DNA from: Rickettsiaceae bacterium | GTDB lineage: Bacteria > Pseudomonadota > Alphaproteobacteria > Rickettsiales > Rickettsiaceae | Length of the DNA stretch: 7,437 nucleotides | Direction: 5' to 3' | NCBI GenBank assembly: GCA_022702085.1 | Contig: JAKONF010000111.1 | Span: 1-7,437 of the forward strand | Part shown: positions 5,021 to 7,437 of the stretch, one piece after another | How the letters are laid out: each line of letters begins with the position of its first letter | Position numbering within the stretch: the first letter of the stretch is position 1 | Program-made: the position numbers and the translations under genes | Notes under the pieces: generated by a model | The model's database searches: none | What the model was told of the DNA's origin: nothing | What the model saw: only the letters and a program-made list of their open reading frames with translations

Positions 5021-7437
5021 ATGACCGAACAAAACAAAAAAGAATATCTTTATCCAAATATTGAATCCAATGTAAATTTTGCTTTGCTAGAACAGAAGAT
5101 ATTAAATTATTGGCAGGAAAATAATATTTTTAAGCAATCAATTGATAATAGGGCTGCTGAAAATAGTTTCACCTTTTATGATGGGCCGCCATTTGCTAAT
5201 GGCTTGCCACATTATGGTCATTTACTTACTGGTTTTATTAAAGATGTTTATGCTCGCTATCAAACTCAAAATGGCAAAAGAGTAGAACGTAAATTTGGTT
5301 GGGATTGCCACGGCTTGCCTGCTGAAATGCAAGCAGAAAAAGAGCTTGGCATTTCGGGTAGGGCGGCTATTACTAATTACGGCATAGATAAGTTCAACGC
5401 TCATTGCCGTCAGTCAGTAATGAAGTACACTGATGAATGGGAAGCTTACGTATCAAGGCAAGCTAGGTGGGTGGATTTTCATAATTCCTATAAAACTATG
5501 GACTGTAACTATATGGAATCGGTATTATGGGCTTTTAAAGAATTATACAATAAAGGTTTAGTTTATCAGTCAATGCGAGTAATGCCATATTCTTGGGCTT
5601 GCGAAACGCCATTATCAAACTTTGAAACTAGACTAGATAATTCATATAGAGAAAGAGCCGATAATTCGGTGACTGTTAGCTTCGTACTTGAAAATAGGCC
5701 AAAATTTTTATCCTTTTATGATGAATCTTGCCTTGAATATAGAATATTAGCCTGGACTACTACGCCATGGACTTTACCAGCCAATTTAGCATTGGCTGTG
5801 GGTCCTGACATGGATTATGTAAGTGTAATTAAAGATGATGTATGCTATATAATCGCCAAATTTGCCTTGAATAAATACGCTAAAGAATTAGCATGCGAGC
5901 AAGAGGAGCAATTGATTACATTCAAAGGCAAAGAATTGGTAGGAAATACTTATCAACCGCTCTTCGCCTACTTCAAAGATCAAGAAAATGCTTTTAAAAT
6001 TTTGGCCGCTGATTTTGTAACTGAAGGTGAAGGTACAGGCATCGTGCATATCGCGCCAGGTTTTGGCGAGGAAGATCAAATGCTATGCGAGAGAAATCAC
6101 ATTGAGTTAGTCTGTCCTGTTGACAATGCTGGTAAATTTACTGCTGAAGTACCAGATTATGCTGGGTTACAAGTATTTGCAGCTAATGACAAAATCATCA
6201 TTAAACTAAAAAATCAAGGTAATTGGCTTAAAACAGAACAATATTTGCATAATTATCCGCATTGTTGGCGTACTGATACACCACTTATATACAAAGCTGT
6301 TCCATCTTGGTATGTTAAAGTTACGCAATTTAAGGATAGAATGGTTGAGCTTAATAAGCAAATAAATTGGATTCCAGCTGGCGTTAAAGATAATTTATTT
6401 GGTAAATGGCTAGAAAATGCCAGGGATTGGTCAATTAGCCGTAATAGATTCTGGGGAACACCAATTCCAATTTGGCAATCAGATAATCCAAAATATCCTC
6501 GGATGGATGTATATGGCTCCATGGCAGAACTAGAACGAGATTTTGAGGTCAAAATAACTGATTTGCATAAACCATTTATTGATCAATTAACTCGGCCAAA
6601 TCCAGACGATCCAACTGGCTTATCTACTATGCGTAGAGTTGAGGATGTATTCGATTGTTGGTTTGAGAGTGGCTCTATGCCTTATGCTCAAGCTCACTAT
6701 CCATTTGAGAATAAAACATGGTTTGAGCAAAATTTTCCAGCAGATTTTATCGTTGAATATTCTGCGCAAACACGTGGTTGGTTTTATACACTGATGGTGC
6801 TATCAACAGCTCTATTTGACCGTCCACCTTTTTTAAATTGTATTTGCCACGGTGTAATTCTAGATGCTACTGGTCAAAAATTATCTAAAAGATTAAATAA
6901 TTATGCTGATCCTTTAGAATTATTTGATAAGTACGGTTCAGATGCCTTGCGCGTCACTATGCTTTCATCTAATGTAGTTAAAGGACAAGAATTGCTGATT
7001 GATAAAGAAGGAAAAATGGTTTTTGATCAGCTTCGCCTTTTTATAAAACCTATTTGGAATGCTTACCACTTTTTTTGTCTATATGCTAATAGTGATAAAG
7101 TTAGAGCAGCAGTTATTTACAAATCTGATAATGTTTTAGATAATTATATTTTATCGAAATTAAAAATTGCAGTCACTAAAATAAAGCAAGGACTAGACAA
7201 TTTTGATACTCAAGGGCCTTATAACGCCATAACTGAATTTTTTGAAGTTTTGAATAACTGGTATATTAGGCGAAGTAGAAATCGTTTTTGGCGAGAAGAT
7301 AAAGACCAGGACAAAATCACTGCTTACAATGTCTTATATACTTGTTTAAGCAGCATCATTCAGGCAATGGCTTCATTACTTCCTCTTATTGCTGAAGAAA
7401 TTTATTTGGGATTAAATAATCAAGATGCGACAAAAAA
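5021..7437 (+). CDS. ileS: isoleucyl-tRNA synthetase, eukaryote-like type (3' end outside window)
   Basis: Charges tRNA-Ile with isoleucine and edits mischarged valine. The frame is open from the ATG at 5021 to the window end (805 codons plus 2 bases); full enzymes of this type are roughly 1,050-1,100 residues, so the anticodon-binding end is missing. Class I signature HIGH appears as HYGH (64-67), followed by GWDCHGLP (93-100). The editing domain has WTTTPWTLPAN (245-255) and GEGTGIVHIAPGFGEED (336-352, with the conserved final aspartate). RDWSISRNRFWGTPIP starts at 468, DCWFESGSMPYAQ at 545 and QTRGWFYTL at 583. The KMSKS loop is KLSKR (620-624). DCWFESGSMPYAQ and KxSKR mark the eukaryote-like IleRS class, known in Rickettsia and associated elsewhere with mupirocin resistance. 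No Shine-Dalgarno site is evident; 4 bp after coq9 suggests coupled translation. Confidence 0.97.
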   Translation, partial: MTEQNKKEYLYPNIESNVNFALLEQKILNYWQENNIFKQSIDNRAAENSFTFYDGPPFANGLPHYGHLLTGFIKDVYARYQTQNGKRVERKFGWDCHGLPAEMQAEKELGISGRAAITNYGIDKFNAHCRQSVMKYTDEWEAYVSRQARWVDFHNSYKTMDCNYMESVLWAFKELYNKGLVYQSMRVMPYSWACETPLSNFETRLDNSYRERADNSVTVSFVLENRPKFLSFYDESCLEYRILAWTTTPWTLPANLALAVGPDMDYVSVIKDDVCYIIAKFALNKYAKELACEQEEQLITFKGKELVGNTYQPLFAYFKDQENAFKILAADFVTEGEGTGIVHIAPGFGEEDQMLCERNHIELVCPVDNAGKFTAEVPDYAGLQVFAANDKIIIKLKNQGNWLKTEQYLHNYPHCWRTDTPLIYKAVPSWYVKVTQFKDRMVELNKQINWIPAGVKDNLFGKWLENARDWSISRNRFWGTPIPIWQSDNPKYPRMDVYGSMAELERDFEVKITDLHKPFIDQLTRPNPDDPTGLSTMRRVEDVFDCWFESGSMPYAQAHYPFENKTWFEQNFPADFIVEYSAQTRGWFYTLMVLSTALFDRPPFLNCICHGVILDATGQKLSKRLNNYADPLELFDKYGSDALRVTMLSSNVVKGQELLIDKEGKMVFDQLRLFIKPIWNAYHFFCLYANSDKVRAAVIYKSDNVLDNYILSKLKIAVTKIKQGLDNFDTQGPYNAITEFFEVLNNWYIRRSRNRFWREDKDQDKITAYNVLYTCLSSIIQAMASLLPLIAEEIYLGLNNQDATK

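Noticed and set aside
5222..6552. Minus-strand frames inside ileS
   Set aside because: They are antisense to a continuous, fully conserved ileS frame with all motifs intact.
5021..7437. Possible broken ileS, since it has no stop in the window
   Set aside because: Codon-by-codon reading from 5021 to 7437 shows no internal stop or frameshift and all class I and editing motifs in order; the gene simply runs past the window end.

Overview
The window is AT-rich, densely coded chromosomal DNA that looks like an alphaproteobacterium of the order Rickettsiales. This rests on the AT-rich, lysine/isoleucine/asparagine-rich proteins, a COQ9 family gene divergent from rpsU, an isoleucyl-tRNA synthetase of the eukaryote-like type (known in Rickettsia and several other bacterial groups), and an alphaproteobacterial-type XRE regulator of the '...QKYEKGTNRI...' kind. 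The order is an inference; no family or genus can be fixed from the sequence alone.

Layout. 1-2168 (+): the 3' end of mutS, then a complete recJ that overlaps it by the 4 bp ATGA, a DNA-repair pair. 2163-3002 (-): a YihY/BrkB-family membrane protein converging on recJ; both genes end in the same palindromic hexamer TTATAA. 3003-3239: an AT-rich intergenic region with a good promoter for the membrane protein and, on the other side, several inverted repeats in front of the regulator. 3240-3614 (+): a small XRE-family DNA-binding protein. 3615-3991: about 375 bp with no gene, holding one 11-bp inverted repeat just after the regulator, one 9-bp hairpin and AT-rich palindromes. 3992-4267 (-): rpsU (ribosomal protein bS21) with its own terminator and the strongest Shine-Dalgarno sequence in the window. 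4366-5016 (+): coq9. 5021-7437 (+): ileS, cut off by the window end after 805 complete codons.

How they work together. mutS-recJ act in mismatch repair and recombination. rpsU and coq9 are divergent, with sigma70-like promoters that interpenetrate, so initiation at one may exclude the other. coq9 (ubiquinone synthesis) and ileS (translation) are probably co-transcribed, with only 4 bp between them.

This is essentially a conserved housekeeping region. I found no mobile element, CRISPR array, tRNA, rRNA, toxin-antitoxin pair, defence system or convincing new multi-gene system. The points most worth a second look are regulatory: the overlapping rpsU/coq9 promoters, the perfect Shine-Dalgarno match of rpsU set against weak ones elsewhere, the palindromes in front of the XRE regulator, and the structured gene-free stretch after it.
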